A stretch of DNA of 64,000 bases from JACMLD01 sp039916305 (GCA_039916305.1 JBDSLR010000010.1:62001-126000), one strand, 5' to 3'; shown: positions 8,571-18,317, counted from the first letter of the stretch. Notes: generated from the sequence alone by a model not told the origin. A program made the numbers and translations.

Positions 8571-9245
8571 CTACCTCCCATACATCCGCTCCACTTCCAG
8601 CACAATGGATTCAATTTCCTTATCGTCTCCCCCGGCATCGTAGGGTTGCTTAAGACTGCTGTTGAAGAAAAATGCAACTGTCTGGTACAACCTGGCCGTT
8701 ACGCCGCCTTTGTATTCTTTTATAATCTCGTAACAGTTATTGCCAGTTTGCCGGTTTATCAGTTTCATCAACACTTTGCCCTGGTAAATGGACAGGTTGG
8801 TAAGCGGTTCCGTAAATTCTTTCCGTAATTCTTTTTCCCTTGATTTGATATAGGCTTTTCTGTCTTCCTTTTCTTTCATCTTATCAATCTTTGCATTGAT
8901 ATCGTTCATTACCGCACCTGCCCTGCGCGCATAAGGATAGGTAACATACACTGCATTGCGCAGGCGCGTCCATTTTTCTATGCGCTCTTTCATACCAGGC
9001 GGACCCGGTTTTGAAATCCAGAAATTTTCCAGGGTTTTGGCCGGCATCAGCACGCCTTCTTCACTTATTTTTGCCGGCACCATAATGGTATCATTCGGCC
9101 CCAGTTCCGGGTGTGGTATGTTTTTGAAAATGGAATCTGCGCGGGTGGTATCCTGCTGGGCATACACAGTGCCTGCTGCTAACATGCACATGATGCAGCC
9201 CAGCACACGGAGGTATTTTATATATTGTATGCCGGAAAAGCGCAT
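8571..9245 (-). CDS. DUF4294 family exported protein
   Basis: The 224-residue protein begins with a signal peptide (hydrophobic residues 14-28, cleavage predicted after VYAQ). The mature part contains the DUF4294 hallmarks: RLRNAVYVTYPYAR near residue 92, an acidic/basic helix (KMKEKEDRKAY), and a late GNNCYEIIKEYKGG. The family is restricted to Bacteroidota and has no assigned function. It lies 99 bases downstream of ccmF on the same strand and may be read through from that operon. Confidence 0.8.
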   Translation of the reverse strand: MRFSGIQYIKYLRVLGCIMCMLAAGTVYAQQDTTRADSIFKNIPHPELGPNDTIMVPAKISEEGVLMPAKTLENFWISKPGPPGMKERIEKWTRLRNAVYVTYPYARRAGAVMNDINAKIDKMKEKEDRKAYIKSREKELRKEFTEPLTNLSIYQGKVLMKLINRQTGNNCYEIIKEYKGGVTARLYQTVAFFFNSSLKQPYDAGGDDKEIESIVLEVERMYGR

Positions 9246-9344
9246 CGGGTAAATTTACAATCTGGTTCCTGTTAATCCTAATGAGGACAGGAAAGTAACC
9301 CGGAACGCTGTTATTGATTTGCTAAAAGCTTTGCCGCCTACCTG

Positions 9345-11828
9345 TTAGCTTTCTTTGCTGGCGATGGCCGGGCGCTTGCTTACGCGAAGGCTTCTTGCCA
9401 GGCCATACCTGCGCCGAAGGCTTACCGCAAACCCAATGACCATAATGATAGTGCCTGCCCATAAAAGATTGATATGCGGAAATTCGTATGCTTTCAATGC
9501 TACAAAAGGCGTCATCTTTCCGGATTCTTTTACCTGTATTTCTATCGCGTGGGTCTCATTGTTTACACTGGTAAATCCAACAGCCAGGTTCTGGGCAAAC
9601 ACCGTATCAAATATAAATTTTGAATCTACGCCCTTCCAGAAAATGGCAGGCGTTGCCCGGTATTTCATACTATCCTGCGCAAAAACAGCCAGATCGGCTA
9701 CAATCAGCGTATCATTGGCATTGATGGTATGCCTGGTATCTTTAGGGTTGATGCTTACTTTATTCAATACCATAAATCCACCTGAGTAAAAAACAGTATC
9801 TTTTTCCCGGATGCTGTATTTCCTGAATTGCGCCGTATCAGGCTCTTTCTCCATGGTATTATTAGCGCTGATATAAGTAAAAATATCTTTATTCCAGTAA
9901 TGCCTGGAATCTGGATTATTGGAGAATCCCTCCTGCCCTTTGGTATTCCTTATCCAGTTTGGGTACAGAGAAAACCGCTCGCCGGATTTTTTATTTTCAA
10001 AGTTTATTTTAAAATAGACAATATTACCATGGTTACTTGTACTGTCACTGTGCTCATAGGTAGCCCAGTAACTGCCCATATCGGTCCGCAGGCCCCTGAT
10101 AAGTGTCAGGTTCTCCAGGGGATCCTGTTTTGATTTTGGATCGAAGTTTAATAAGATGCCATTGTTTTTAGAAAGCACATCTTTTTTGGCAGATGAAATT
10201 AATATGCCCAGCAGCATCATGCCAAAGCCAACATGTGCAATTGAACCGCCGGCTGCTTTCAGCTTACCATTCAGGCCCACCCACAAATAGCTTGCATTGG
10301 CAACAATACCGTATACACTTGCAAATATGGCAATATGGATCGCACCTAAAAAGCCTATACCGTGTTTATGAAAATTGATTTCGCCAAAAAAACTAATAAG
10401 CAGCGAGCAAACCAGTGCTATTGCCAATGGTATGCCCGCCTTCTTAATGAAGACTCCTTTTGGTGTGTCTTTGTAGCGCAGGTATTGCCCGATGGCAGTT
10501 AATATACCTAAAACAACTGCAACAAAAACCTGTATTTTATTATAGGCAAATTCCGGATCTTCCGGCATGGCCGTTGATTTGCCCGCAAGTTTATTATAGA
10601 TGGGTGTAAAAGATGTTTGCCAGGTAATAACCAGTGCTGCCAGGAACAACACCAGTGCCCCGATAAACATCCAGAATTCCCTTGAGTAAGTACTCTCCTC
10701 TTTTACAATATGCGGAATTTCGTTATACCGTTTGCCAAAAAGAAACAACGCGGGCAATAAGAAAACAGCCATCAGCGAAATCAGCTGAAAGTTCATATCA
10801 TTCTCCACAAAAGCGTGTACGGAACTATCGCCCAGGATACCGCTGCGTGTTAAAAAAGTTGAGAACAGTACCAGGAAAAAAGAAATGATTAAGAAAAGAT
10901 AGGTGGCACGAAGCGAGTGCCCGGTAGCATTGAACACCACTTGTGTATGTAAACCCGCTACCATTACCAGCCAGGGTACCAGCGAGGCATTCTCTACCGG
11001 GTCCCATGCCCAGAAGCCACCAAAAGTGAGTGATTCATATGCCCAGGCGGCGCCCATCATAATGCCCAGACCTAATATTCCAGCAGAAAACAAGGTCCAT
11101 GGAAGGGCTATTTTTGTCCAGCCTGCATATTCTTTTTTCCATAAACCGGCAATGGCGTATGCAAAAGGAACAATGGTGGAAGCAAAACCTAAAAATAATA
11201 TCGGCGGATGTATCACCATCCAGTAATTCTGTAATAACTGGTTGAGGCCCTGGCCATCCTGCATCATGGGAATGCTTAAGTAATCCGGCCGGCTGAAAAT
11301 TGGTGCTGCCTGCATGTTTTCCATCTGGCGCACCAGCAAAAACGGATTGATACCCACTTTTACGCTGCCAAAATACAAGCCTATAATCATGGTGGCCAGG
11401 CAAACCTGTGCAAAGCTGATGACCGTCATAACCGGCGCTTCCCACTTTCCTGCCCGGAACATTAAAATAATCCCCAGCACGCAATGCCAGATGGTCCACA
11501 ACAGAAAACTTCCTTCCTGCGCTTCCCATATACAGGCAAAAAGATATTTAGGGCTGAGTGCTTTGCTAGAATGGTTCCAGGCATACGTGTATTCAAACTT
11601 ATGGGTAGAAACAATGTAGAAAATAGTAACAAAAACCGCGAACACGGAGAAACATTCAATAGAAAAAGCCCACCTGGCCAGCCGCTTCCAGCTGCCTGCA
11701 TCTGCCTGCAACACGGCATTGGCACTTTTAAAATAGGCAATGGTGGCCATCAGCGAAGCAACAAAAGCCAATATAATAAAAAAATGCCCGAACTGCCCGG
11801 GTAAGAGATGTTCACCAATAAAATTCAT
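9345..11828 (-). CDS. ccmF: Cytochrome c biogenesis heme lyase subunit CcmF
   Basis: This 827-residue polytopic membrane protein passes heme from CcmE to apocytochrome c. The tryptophan-rich WWD segment FGGFWAWDPVENASLVPWL near residue 270 is intact, as are MVIHPPILFLGF near 208 and about 14 or more hydrophobic helices. A C-terminal periplasmic domain of about 200 residues precedes the last helix (LLWAGTIIMVIGF). It is 10 bases from ccmE and clearly cotranscribed with it. Only ccmE and ccmF of the maturation set are in this window. Confidence 0.93.
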   Translation of the reverse strand: MNFIGEHLLPGQFGHFFIILAFVASLMATIAYFKSANAVLQADAGSWKRLARWAFSIECFSVFAVFVTIFYIVSTHKFEYTYAWNHSSKALSPKYLFACIWEAQEGSFLLWTIWHCVLGIILMFRAGKWEAPVMTVISFAQVCLATMIIGLYFGSVKVGINPFLLVRQMENMQAAPIFSRPDYLSIPMMQDGQGLNQLLQNYWMVIHPPILFLGFASTIVPFAYAIAGLWKKEYAGWTKIALPWTLFSAGILGLGIMMGAAWAYESLTFGGFWAWDPVENASLVPWLVMVAGLHTQVVFNATGHSLRATYLFLIISFFLVLFSTFLTRSGILGDSSVHAFVENDMNFQLISLMAVFLLPALFLFGKRYNEIPHIVKEESTYSREFWMFIGALVLFLAALVITWQTSFTPIYNKLAGKSTAMPEDPEFAYNKIQVFVAVVLGILTAIGQYLRYKDTPKGVFIKKAGIPLAIALVCSLLISFFGEINFHKHGIGFLGAIHIAIFASVYGIVANASYLWVGLNGKLKAAGGSIAHVGFGMMLLGILISSAKKDVLSKNNGILLNFDPKSKQDPLENLTLIRGLRTDMGSYWATYEHSDSTSNHGNIVYFKINFENKKSGERFSLYPNWIRNTKGQEGFSNNPDSRHYWNKDIFTYISANNTMEKEPDTAQFRKYSIREKDTVFYSGGFMVLNKVSINPKDTRHTINANDTLIVADLAVFAQDSMKYRATPAIFWKGVDSKFIFDTVFAQNLAVGFTSVNNETHAIEIQVKESGKMTPFVALKAYEFPHINLLWAGTIIMVIGFAVSLRRRYGLARSLRVSKRPAIASKES

Positions 11829-11838
11829 GTTTGCCGGG

Positions 11839-12246
11839 TTAGTTTGTTATAGTCAGGTTCTTCTTCATCACGGTAGGATCGTCTTTGTACTTGGAAGGAC
11901 ATTTCATTAACATATCCTTACATTCAAACTGGCCGTCTTTCATTTTCCCGTTAAGCACCAGGCGCTCGCTTTTTTCAAAATCTGGTGGTTTGGAATTGCG
12001 GAATACAACCCTCGTGGTATTTCCAAGGGTATCAATGGCGGTAAAACTCATGTAGTTGGGATCTTTAGCCGCATCATACTCTACCGGCTGGCGCTTGTCT
12101 ACTTTTGCAATGAGGCGCACAAACTTGCCTTCTTTCTGCCGGGCAGAAGCCACGGTTTCATAGGTAGTAAGATTGCCCGTATAACTAACCAGCACCGCTA
12201 TTGCTGCGGCAATTAAAACCAGTATAACAATATGCGTCTTCTTCAT
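11839..12246 (-). CDS. ccmE: Cytochrome c maturation heme chaperone CcmE, CXXXY type
   Basis: The 135-residue protein has one N-terminal membrane anchor (residues 5-22) and a periplasmic beta-barrel domain. CcmE binds heme covalently and hands it to CcmF, the next gene. The classical heme-binding motif is HXXXY; here the corresponding position reads CPSKY with Cys116 and Tyr120, so this is the cysteine variant known from archaea and some sulfate reducers. The rest of the fold markers (LVLNGKMKDGQFECKDML) are conserved. No better start exists upstream. Confidence 0.9.
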   Translation of the reverse strand: MKKTHIVILVLIAAAIAVLVSYTGNLTTYETVASARQKEGKFVRLIAKVDKRQPVEYDAAKDPNYMSFTAIDTLGNTTRVVFRNSKPPDFEKSERLVLNGKMKDGQFECKDMLMKCPSKYKDDPTVMKKNLTITN

Positions 12247-12512
12247 ATGTCAAATTTCGGTTGTAAAATTAGGCCAAAAAAAACGATTGGGCATGGCTTG
12301 TTGTAACTATCTGCAATTTGGGGGTAATGAATTGCTCCTTAAAAACAAGTTCCACTGTAATACCATTTATCCTCACAAAAGTTCAATCCAGCTGAAAAAA
12401 CTAATTTTAACAACTGTTAGTTTACACTTCCCTGCAACGCATTATCAATATTTTGCTTCTATGATATACTGCATTACCTTGCGCAGCGTTTTACGTATCT
12501 GAATACTATATC

Positions 12513-13556
12513 ATGCAAGACCTTTCCCAATTTGACCCTAACAGAGCCGGCAATCCGAATAATAACATTTTTGGACTGCCTTTTACTGAAGACGAATCCA
12601 GAGTAGTGCTGCTGCCCGTACCATGGGAAGTAACCGTTAGCTACACTGCAGGCACCGCCCGCGCGAGTGATCACATCTGCAAAGCGGCTTTACAGGTAGA
12701 CATATTTGACACCGATTTGCGCGAAGGTTGGAAAGAAGGTTTTTATATGCGCCCTGCAGATAAGAAAGTGCTCATGAAGAGCGATTATCTCCGCAAAGAA
12801 GCCGAATTATACATTGACTATATTTCCAAAGGAGAGATTGTAGAGAAGAACAATTTCATGTGTAAAAGCATGAAAGAGATCAATGAAGGAGGTATCTATT
12901 TAAATAACTGGGTATATCAGCAAACAAAAGAACTGTTAGACAAAGGTAAACTGGTAGGCCTTGTGGGAGGTGATCACAGCACGGCGCTTGGCTATTTTAA
13001 AGCCATTGCAGAAAAACACGGCGATTTTGGCATTTTACAGATTGATGCCCATGCCGATCTGCGCAAAAATTACGAAGGCTTCAAATACAGCCATGCCTGC
13101 ATTATGTACAATGCACTGAATGAAATTGAACAGGTAAAAAAACTTGTACAGGTTGGCGTACGTGATCTCTGCGATGAAGAATGGGAATACATCAGCAACA
13201 GCAATTACCGCGTGGTTACCTATTTTGATCATGAGTTAAAAGAACGCCAGTATGAAGGGCAAACCTGGAAACAGGTGGCCGATGAAATTGTAACCCACCT
13301 GCCGCAAAATGTCTACCTCAGTTTTGATATTGACGGACTGGACCCAAAACTTTGTCCCGCTACCGGCACCCCCGTGCCCGGCGGTCTTGAGCTGGAACAA
13401 ACCTATTACCTGCTGCGCCAAATTATACGCAGCGGCCGCAAACTGATTGGTTTTGATTTATGTGAAGTGGGAACCGGCGAAACAGAATGGGATGCCAACG
13501 TAGGCGCCCGCATACTCTGGAAACTCTGCAATCTATTACTGGCGAGCAACAGCTAA
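12513..13556 (+). CDS. Arginase/agmatinase/formimidoylglutamase family hydrolase
   Basis: This 347-residue ureohydrolase has all manganese-binding motifs: GGDHST near residue 151, IDAHADLR near 176 and SFDIDGLDP near 271, followed by GTPVPGGLE. Family members split arginine, agmatine or N-formimidoyl-glutamate. Bacteroidota homologues of this length are often labelled formimidoylglutamase, but no hut genes are adjacent, so the substrate is open. It stands alone between the divergent ccmEF pair and a pair of small membrane-protein genes. Confidence 0.88.
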   Translation: MQDLSQFDPNRAGNPNNNIFGLPFTEDESRVVLLPVPWEVTVSYTAGTARASDHICKAALQVDIFDTDLREGWKEGFYMRPADKKVLMKSDYLRKEAELYIDYISKGEIVEKNNFMCKSMKEINEGGIYLNNWVYQQTKELLDKGKLVGLVGGDHSTALGYFKAIAEKHGDFGILQIDAHADLRKNYEGFKYSHACIMYNALNEIEQVKKLVQVGVRDLCDEEWEYISNSNYRVVTYFDHELKERQYEGQTWKQVADEIVTHLPQNVYLSFDIDGLDPKLCPATGTPVPGGLELEQTYYLLRQIIRSGRKLIGFDLCEVGTGETEWDANVGARILWKLCNLLLASNS

Positions 13557-13729
13557 GGCCATTGCTGATTTTGTGATTGCGGGATTTGGTGATTGTTTTT
13601 ATAGCAGTCATCAGGCGACTTTCAAATCCTCGAATTACATAGTTTCGCATATAAACTTTTAGTAAATTTTCAGGATATTGCAGGTACAAATCTCTAAATC
13701 TAAAAATCCTGCAATCAGCAATAGCTTCC

Positions 13730-14284
13730 ATGGTTTACCAATACGTTGTTACGTTAAAAAATACCAGTCGCCGGTACATTGATACTTTTTCATTGTTATT
13801 GCTGGTGATATCTGCCTTGCTCTTTTTAAGAGAACAATACTTCTCACCCAATATAAAAATACCTTACCTGTTTGGCGGACTTGCGATTGCTGCTATTGCC
13901 GGCTGGAATTTTTACCTGCATAGAAAAAAGGGCAAGCCAGTTTCTTACAGCAGCGCCTTGTTTATTGCTGCCATTGCCTGGGTCACGATGCCCTACCTGG
14001 CATGGCTTTTTTTACCTTTTGCACTCATGGGCTTATTTGAGCGCCAGGCAAAAATGCCGCTGGAAGTAGGCTTTACCGATACTGAAATTGCCATCAATAC
14101 CCTTATCCGCAGAAGATACAAATGGACCGATTTCAACAACATTGTTTTAAAAGATGATTTGCTTACCCTGGATTTTAAAACCAACCGCCTGCTGCAGCGC
14201 GAAACCATCGACGAAGAAGGCGATGCAGAGGAAGATGAGTTTAATGTGTACTGCAGGGAGCAGTTGGGGAGACGTGAGGATTGA
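13730..14284 (+). CDS. Small membrane protein with C-terminal PH-like cytoplasmic domain (paralogue 1)
   Basis: The 184-residue product is unrecognised at family level. It shows hydrophobic helices around residues 20-37, 42-57, 70-85 and 86-100, then a soluble domain. The soluble part has the pattern of a small bacterial PH-like domain (a strand ending TEIAI, then RRRYKWTDFNNIVLKDDLLTLDF), ending in an acidic tail. The next gene shares this layout, so the two are probably diverged duplicates. No enzymatic motif is visible. Confidence 0.65.
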   Translation: MVYQYVVTLKNTSRRYIDTFSLLLLVISALLFLREQYFSPNIKIPYLFGGLAIAAIAGWNFYLHRKKGKPVSYSSALFIAAIAWVTMPYLAWLFLPFALMGLFERQAKMPLEVGFTDTEIAINTLIRRRYKWTDFNNIVLKDDLLTLDFKTNRLLQRETIDEEGDAEEDEFNVYCREQLGRRED

Positions 14285-14341
14285 GTCGTGAGCCGTCAGT
14301 CGACAGTCGTGAGAGCTAAAATATAGGGACCACCTCACAAT

Positions 14342-14353
14342 TCACGTCTCACG
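14342..14353 (-). repeat. Interspersed 12-bp repeat CGTGAGACGTGA, copy 1
   Basis: This is a minus-strand copy of a 12-mer that recurs at 15052-15063 and 53357-53368 on the plus strand. It lies in the spacer between the two paralogous membrane-protein genes, where related degenerate units (GACGTGAG, GTCGTGAG) also occur from 14270 to 14350 and can form imperfect hairpins with this copy. Confidence 0.7.
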
Positions 14354-14436
14354 ACCTCTTAAATATCTCACAAATCCTGCCTGGCCCTAATCTCGGCATA
14401 TGGATTTTTGACGAGCTTGCATCTACCTGAAAAATC

Positions 14437-15042
14437 ATGCTTATGAATGCACTTGCCATCAGCATCGTTCACCCTGCCTATGAGAACATTAAACGCATGG
14501 GCCGTTTTCTCCATTTTATTGCCGGCCTTCTTATCTTACTCAACGCCATCCACCAATTACAGCAGCCCGTACTCAACCATCTTTATTTCTGGTGCCAGCT
14601 TTTTATTGGCCTTGATATATTGATTGTGGTATTTACCAACCGCAACCTGGTGCAGGAACTGCCCCGCATGAACAGCATATTCCGGTTTATAGAATGCGTT
14701 ATTTTCCTGGGTGCAGCAGCTATTTTATTGTCAGAAACCAATTGGATAATGGGCAGTGTACTGGTGCTCATCAGCGCCGCATATGCGTACCTGCTCTTTT
14801 GTGAGCAAAAAATAAGTACGGTAGAACAGGTGAAATTCAACCATATAGGTATTACGATCTCCGGTATCCCGCAAAGTGAATTCTTTTTATGGGCGCGGAT
14901 CAATGATATTGCCATCCGGTACGACAGCATTACTATAGAAACCTCCGACAGCAAAAAAATCCACTTTCCACTCCGCCAAAATCTTCAATTCGAAGAACTG
15001 GATCAAATTCACGAATTTTGCAGGCATTATCTGAAAACGTGA
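14437..15042 (+). CDS. Small membrane protein with C-terminal PH-like cytoplasmic domain (paralogue 2)
   Basis: This 201-residue protein has four hydrophobic helices (about residues 24-40, 48-68, 85-102, 105-124) and a soluble C-terminal domain of about 75 residues. The C-terminal pattern (GITISG, then FFLWARINDIAIRYDSITIET) parallels the preceding gene (W followed by a D-I segment and alternating strands), which supports a duplication. The ATG at 14443 is an equally plausible start. Function unknown. Confidence 0.65.
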   Translation: MLMNALAISIVHPAYENIKRMGRFLHFIAGLLILLNAIHQLQQPVLNHLYFWCQLFIGLDILIVVFTNRNLVQELPRMNSIFRFIECVIFLGAAAILLSETNWIMGSVLVLISAAYAYLLFCEQKISTVEQVKFNHIGITISGIPQSEFFLWARINDIAIRYDSITIETSDSKKIHFPLRQNLQFEELDQIHEFCRHYLKT

Positions 15043-15051
15043 GTCGCGATG

Positions 15052-15063
15052 CGTGAGACGTGA
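15052..15063 (+). repeat. Interspersed 12-bp repeat CGTGAGACGTGA, copy 2
   Basis: This copy lies between the second membrane-protein paralogue and the radical SAM gene, in a spacer dense in related units (GTGAGTCG, ACGCCTCACG). Confidence 0.7.
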
Positions 15064-15131
15064 GGCGCTTCCTGCAAAGCGGGAATGCTGACTGACGATT
15101 GACGCCCGACGCCTCACGATAAACGTTTATC

Positions 15132-16421
15132 ATGCATTCACCGTACATTCTTTACTCAGACGGTAAGGGAACTATTTTTGAAGACACTACTTTATATGCC
15201 ACTGGCCGCAGCGGCTGGGATGCCTACCCCATTGACCCAGGTGAGTGGATTGAACTGCCAGAAGGCGGCTCCCTGTATGAATTGCCCGGCAGACGTGGCA
15301 TTGGCATCGATACAATAACAGGTGATATGCGTTTGTGTGAAAAAGGATGGGCCGTGGCCGCCTTTATTCCGCCAGCTCACACCGGTCTCTATATTGCCGC
15401 TTATGAAACAGGCCCGGATGCGCCTACACTTCCCCTGTTTTGCTATACCGCGGCTGGCTGGCATGATGACAAATTTTATGTGCCCGCCGTACGAATTGAG
15501 CAGGATGTACGCCAGGAATCTGCCGGCTACGATGATGCAAAAATTAAATCGGGCACGGCGCATTTGCTGGAAGCCTACCCGCATAACCGGCTGGTGAAAC
15601 ACCTGATGGAAAATTGTTGCCTCACCTACAATTGCCCCGCCGCCAGGAATCTCTCACTGGCCCGTTGGGAATGCCCAATACCTACTTCTCCTGCCTGCAA
15701 CGCCAATTGTATTGGTTGTATTTCTTTTCAGCCCCAGGAAGAAACCATTCCGTCTACACAAGACCGCCTTACCTTTAAACCAAGTGCCGAAGAAATTGTA
15801 GAGTTTACGGTACCGCACCTGGCATCTGCGCCCTATCCCATAGTATCGTTTGGCCAGGGTTGCGAAGGCGAACCATTGCTGATGTGGGAAACCATCCGGG
15901 CTTCCATTATTGAAATGCGCAAACACACACAGCGTGGCAGCATTAATATCAATACCAATGGTTCTAAACCGGATGCGGTAAAAGCTTTGTGCGAAGCGGG
16001 TTTAAACAGCATGCGCGTAAGTACCAATTCTGCCAGGAAACATATTTACGAAGCCTACTACCGGCCCAACAATTATAGTTTTGAAGACATTGTGGAAAGC
16101 CTGAAAGTGATGCGCGGTTATGGTGGCTGGACCAGTATCAATTATTTTGTTTTTCCGGGCATGACTGACAGTATAGAAGAATATGAGGCACTGAGAAAAT
16201 TAATCAGGGAAACCGATCTATGCATGATACAGTGGCGCAATTTCAATATTGACCCGGATTGGTACCTTGGTAAAATTGCTGTTGCCGAAACCGGCGAATG
16301 CATGGGCATAAAACAATTGCAGGAATTAATCCATGAAGAATTTCCCCATGTAAAATATGGTTATTTCAATCCACCGATGGAGCGAATGAAGGGAGATTTT
16401 GCTGCCGACTTTGCGCACTAG
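15132..16421 (+). CDS. Radical SAM protein with an unrecognised N-terminal domain
   Basis: The 429-residue protein has a radical SAM iron-sulfur motif CNANCIGC, with cysteines 189, 193 and 196 in the CX3CX2C spacing; SAM cleavage there would generate the 5'-deoxyadenosyl radical. The following barrel shows the strand NINTNGSKPDAV near residue 275, with ordinary helices after it. The first 180 residues form a separate domain without a known signature (start IEDTT/GTIFEDTT, then DMRLCEKGWAVAAFIPP). No C-terminal cysteine cluster of the SPASM type is evident. The substrate is unknown and neighbours give no pathway hint. Confidence 0.8.
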   Translation: MHSPYILYSDGKGTIFEDTTLYATGRSGWDAYPIDPGEWIELPEGGSLYELPGRRGIGIDTITGDMRLCEKGWAVAAFIPPAHTGLYIAAYETGPDAPTLPLFCYTAAGWHDDKFYVPAVRIEQDVRQESAGYDDAKIKSGTAHLLEAYPHNRLVKHLMENCCLTYNCPAARNLSLARWECPIPTSPACNANCIGCISFQPQEETIPSTQDRLTFKPSAEEIVEFTVPHLASAPYPIVSFGQGCEGEPLLMWETIRASIIEMRKHTQRGSININTNGSKPDAVKALCEAGLNSMRVSTNSARKHIYEAYYRPNNYSFEDIVESLKVMRGYGGWTSINYFVFPGMTDSIEEYEALRKLIRETDLCMIQWRNFNIDPDWYLGKIAVAETGECMGIKQLQELIHEEFPHVKYGYFNPPMERMKGDFAADFAH

Positions 16422-16623
16422 ACAATAATTGAAGGTTCGAACTCCGTATCGTTGAGTTAAGAAGATTTTATTGCATCCTGTCTGGCACCCAGCGGGTAGA
16501 ATAATTTAAAAATTTATGATCCATCGGAACGTTTATGTTGAATCCGATTGTGGCACAAAGCTTACCTGTGGCACAAAAAGAAATTGAATCCCAAATGCCT
16601 GATTCCAGAATTCCAGCAACAGA

Positions 16624-17556
16624 ATGGCCATAAGTAATCAACAGAAAAATATTTACACCGGCATCGGACTGGCCATGATAACCGTACTTATCTGGTCGGG
16701 TAATTACGTGGTGGCCAAGGGTGTTTCAAAACAAATGCCGGCCGTAAGCCTGGCGTTTTACCGCTGGAGCCTGGCGTCTGTTTGCATTATGCCGTTTGCC
16801 ATTAAAAAGTTCAACCAGCAAAAATCACTCATCCTTGCCAGCAGCAACTATATTTTCTGGACGGCACTTACCGGGGTAACTATATTTAATACGTTCATTT
16901 ATTTAGGAAGCCATTATACATCTGCCATCAACCTCGCATTGATTGGCACCACTTCAGCCCCGGTATTTGTTACTTTTATGGGCGCCCTTTTTTTAAAAGA
17001 AAAAATTACGCGGTATCGTATAACGGGCATGCTTATCTGTATTGCAGGTGTTGCCTTCCTCCTTAGCCAGGGCAGCCTGCAAAAGCTGGCGAGCTTTCAT
17101 TTTGGCATCGGTGACGTACTGGTACTTATCAGTGCTTTTGCATTTGCTATTTATAATACGCTGGTAAAGAAAAAGCCGGCGGCCATTTCACCCATTGTGT
17201 TTTTGTTTACTATTTTTACGCTGGGCACACTCCTGCTGCTGCCATTTTTTATTTATGTAACGATGCATTCGCCGGCCATTGCCTGGAATGCCAATATGCT
17301 GTATGTTATCATCTACCTGGGTGTTGGCAATTCTATCATCGCTTTTTTATGCTGGAATGCTTCCATTGAAAAGCTGGGATCGTCGGGCACGGCATTGTTT
17401 GCCAACCTGATACCCATATTCAGCACCATTGAAGCGGTTATTTTTTTAGGAGAAGATTTTTCTGATATACACCTGATAAGCGGCCTGATTGTTATCAGCG
17501 GCTTAATCATTGCTAATATCACGCGCAGCGCGGTTAAACAAGCAAAACCACTATGA
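16624..17556 (+). CDS. DMT-superfamily EamA transporter
   Basis: The 310-residue protein has ten hydrophobic segments arranged as two EamA repeats, each beginning with a pattern like TVLIWSGNYVVAKGV (residue 19 on). Family members export amino acids or other metabolites across the inner membrane; the substrate cannot be told from sequence. Its stop overlaps the next gene's start by 4 bases (ATGA), so it is translationally coupled to the TSUP transporter. Confidence 0.88.
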   Translation: MAISNQQKNIYTGIGLAMITVLIWSGNYVVAKGVSKQMPAVSLAFYRWSLASVCIMPFAIKKFNQQKSLILASSNYIFWTALTGVTIFNTFIYLGSHYTSAINLALIGTTSAPVFVTFMGALFLKEKITRYRITGMLICIAGVAFLLSQGSLQKLASFHFGIGDVLVLISAFAFAIYNTLVKKKPAAISPIVFLFTIFTLGTLLLLPFFIYVTMHSPAIAWNANMLYVIIYLGVGNSIIAFLCWNASIEKLGSSGTALFANLIPIFSTIEAVIFLGEDFSDIHLISGLIVISGLIIANITRSAVKQAKPL

Positions 17557-18317
17557 CAACAGAATTGATATTGCTTTGCGTGGCAGCTTTTACAGCAGGC
17601 TTTATTGATGCCATTGTTGGCGGGGGCGGCCTCATACAGACTCCTGCTGCATTGGTATTGTTACCACAGTACCCGGTAGCAACCGTTATCGGTACGCTGA
17701 AAATTCCTGCTTTTACCGGTACTTTTTTTGCCGCAGCCCAGTATGCGAAACGGGTTTCGTTTAATTATAAGCAACTGGCATTGATGACAAGCATCGCTTT
17801 TATTGCTGCATTTGCCGGTTCAAAACTGCTTACGGTGGTAAGCAATCATTTCATGAAGCCGCTGCTGCTGGTAGTGTTAATTGCGGTGGCTATCTACACC
17901 TGGTTAAATAAAAATTTTGGTAACCACAGCGCAAAAAACCATTCTGTACAAAGAGAATGGTGGTATGCAGCACTTATCAGCCTGGTCATTGGTTTTTATG
18001 ACGGGTTTATTGGCCCGGGTGCAGGTAGTTTTTTAGTATTGTCTTTTATTACCCTGCTGGGATTTGATTTTTTAAGGGCCAGTGCCCATGCAAAATTTGT
18101 AAACCTGGCCACCAACCTGGGCTCTATTGTTTTTTTTGCAGCCAGTGGAAAAATCATCTATACCATTGCCCTGCCCATGGCCGTTTGCAACGGCATTGGC
18201 GGATTGCTGGGGGCCCGCCTGGCCCTGCTCAAAGGCAATGCATTTATCAGGATACTTTTTCTGATTGTTGTAACTGGTACCATTATACGCTTTGCATATG
18301 ACGTCTTCTTTAAATAA
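17553..18317 (+). CDS. TSUP family (TauE/SafE) membrane permease
   Basis: This 254-residue protein has about seven or eight membrane helices and the TauE/SafE hallmarks: GFIDAIVGGGGLIQTPA near residue 16 in the first repeat and GFYDGFIGPGAGSF near 149 in the second. The family moves organosulfur compounds or sulfite. It overlaps the genes on both sides, so three genes form one tight unit (EamA-TSUP-SDR). Confidence 0.9.
   Translation: MTTELILLCVAAFTAGFIDAIVGGGGLIQTPAALVLLPQYPVATVIGTLKIPAFTGTFFAAAQYAKRVSFNYKQLALMTSIAFIAAFAGSKLLTVVSNHFMKPLLLVVLIAVAIYTWLNKNFGNHSAKNHSVQREWWYAALISLVIGFYDGFIGPGAGSFLVLSFITLLGFDFLRASAHAKFVNLATNLGSIVFFAASGKIIYTIALPMAVCNGIGGLLGARLALLKGNAFIRILFLIVVTGTIIRFAYDVFFK

Noticed and set aside
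16428..16450. tRNA-like T-arm sequence GGTTCGAACTCC
   Set aside because: The flanks do not form the five-pair T stem, and no anticodon or acceptor stem is present upstream.
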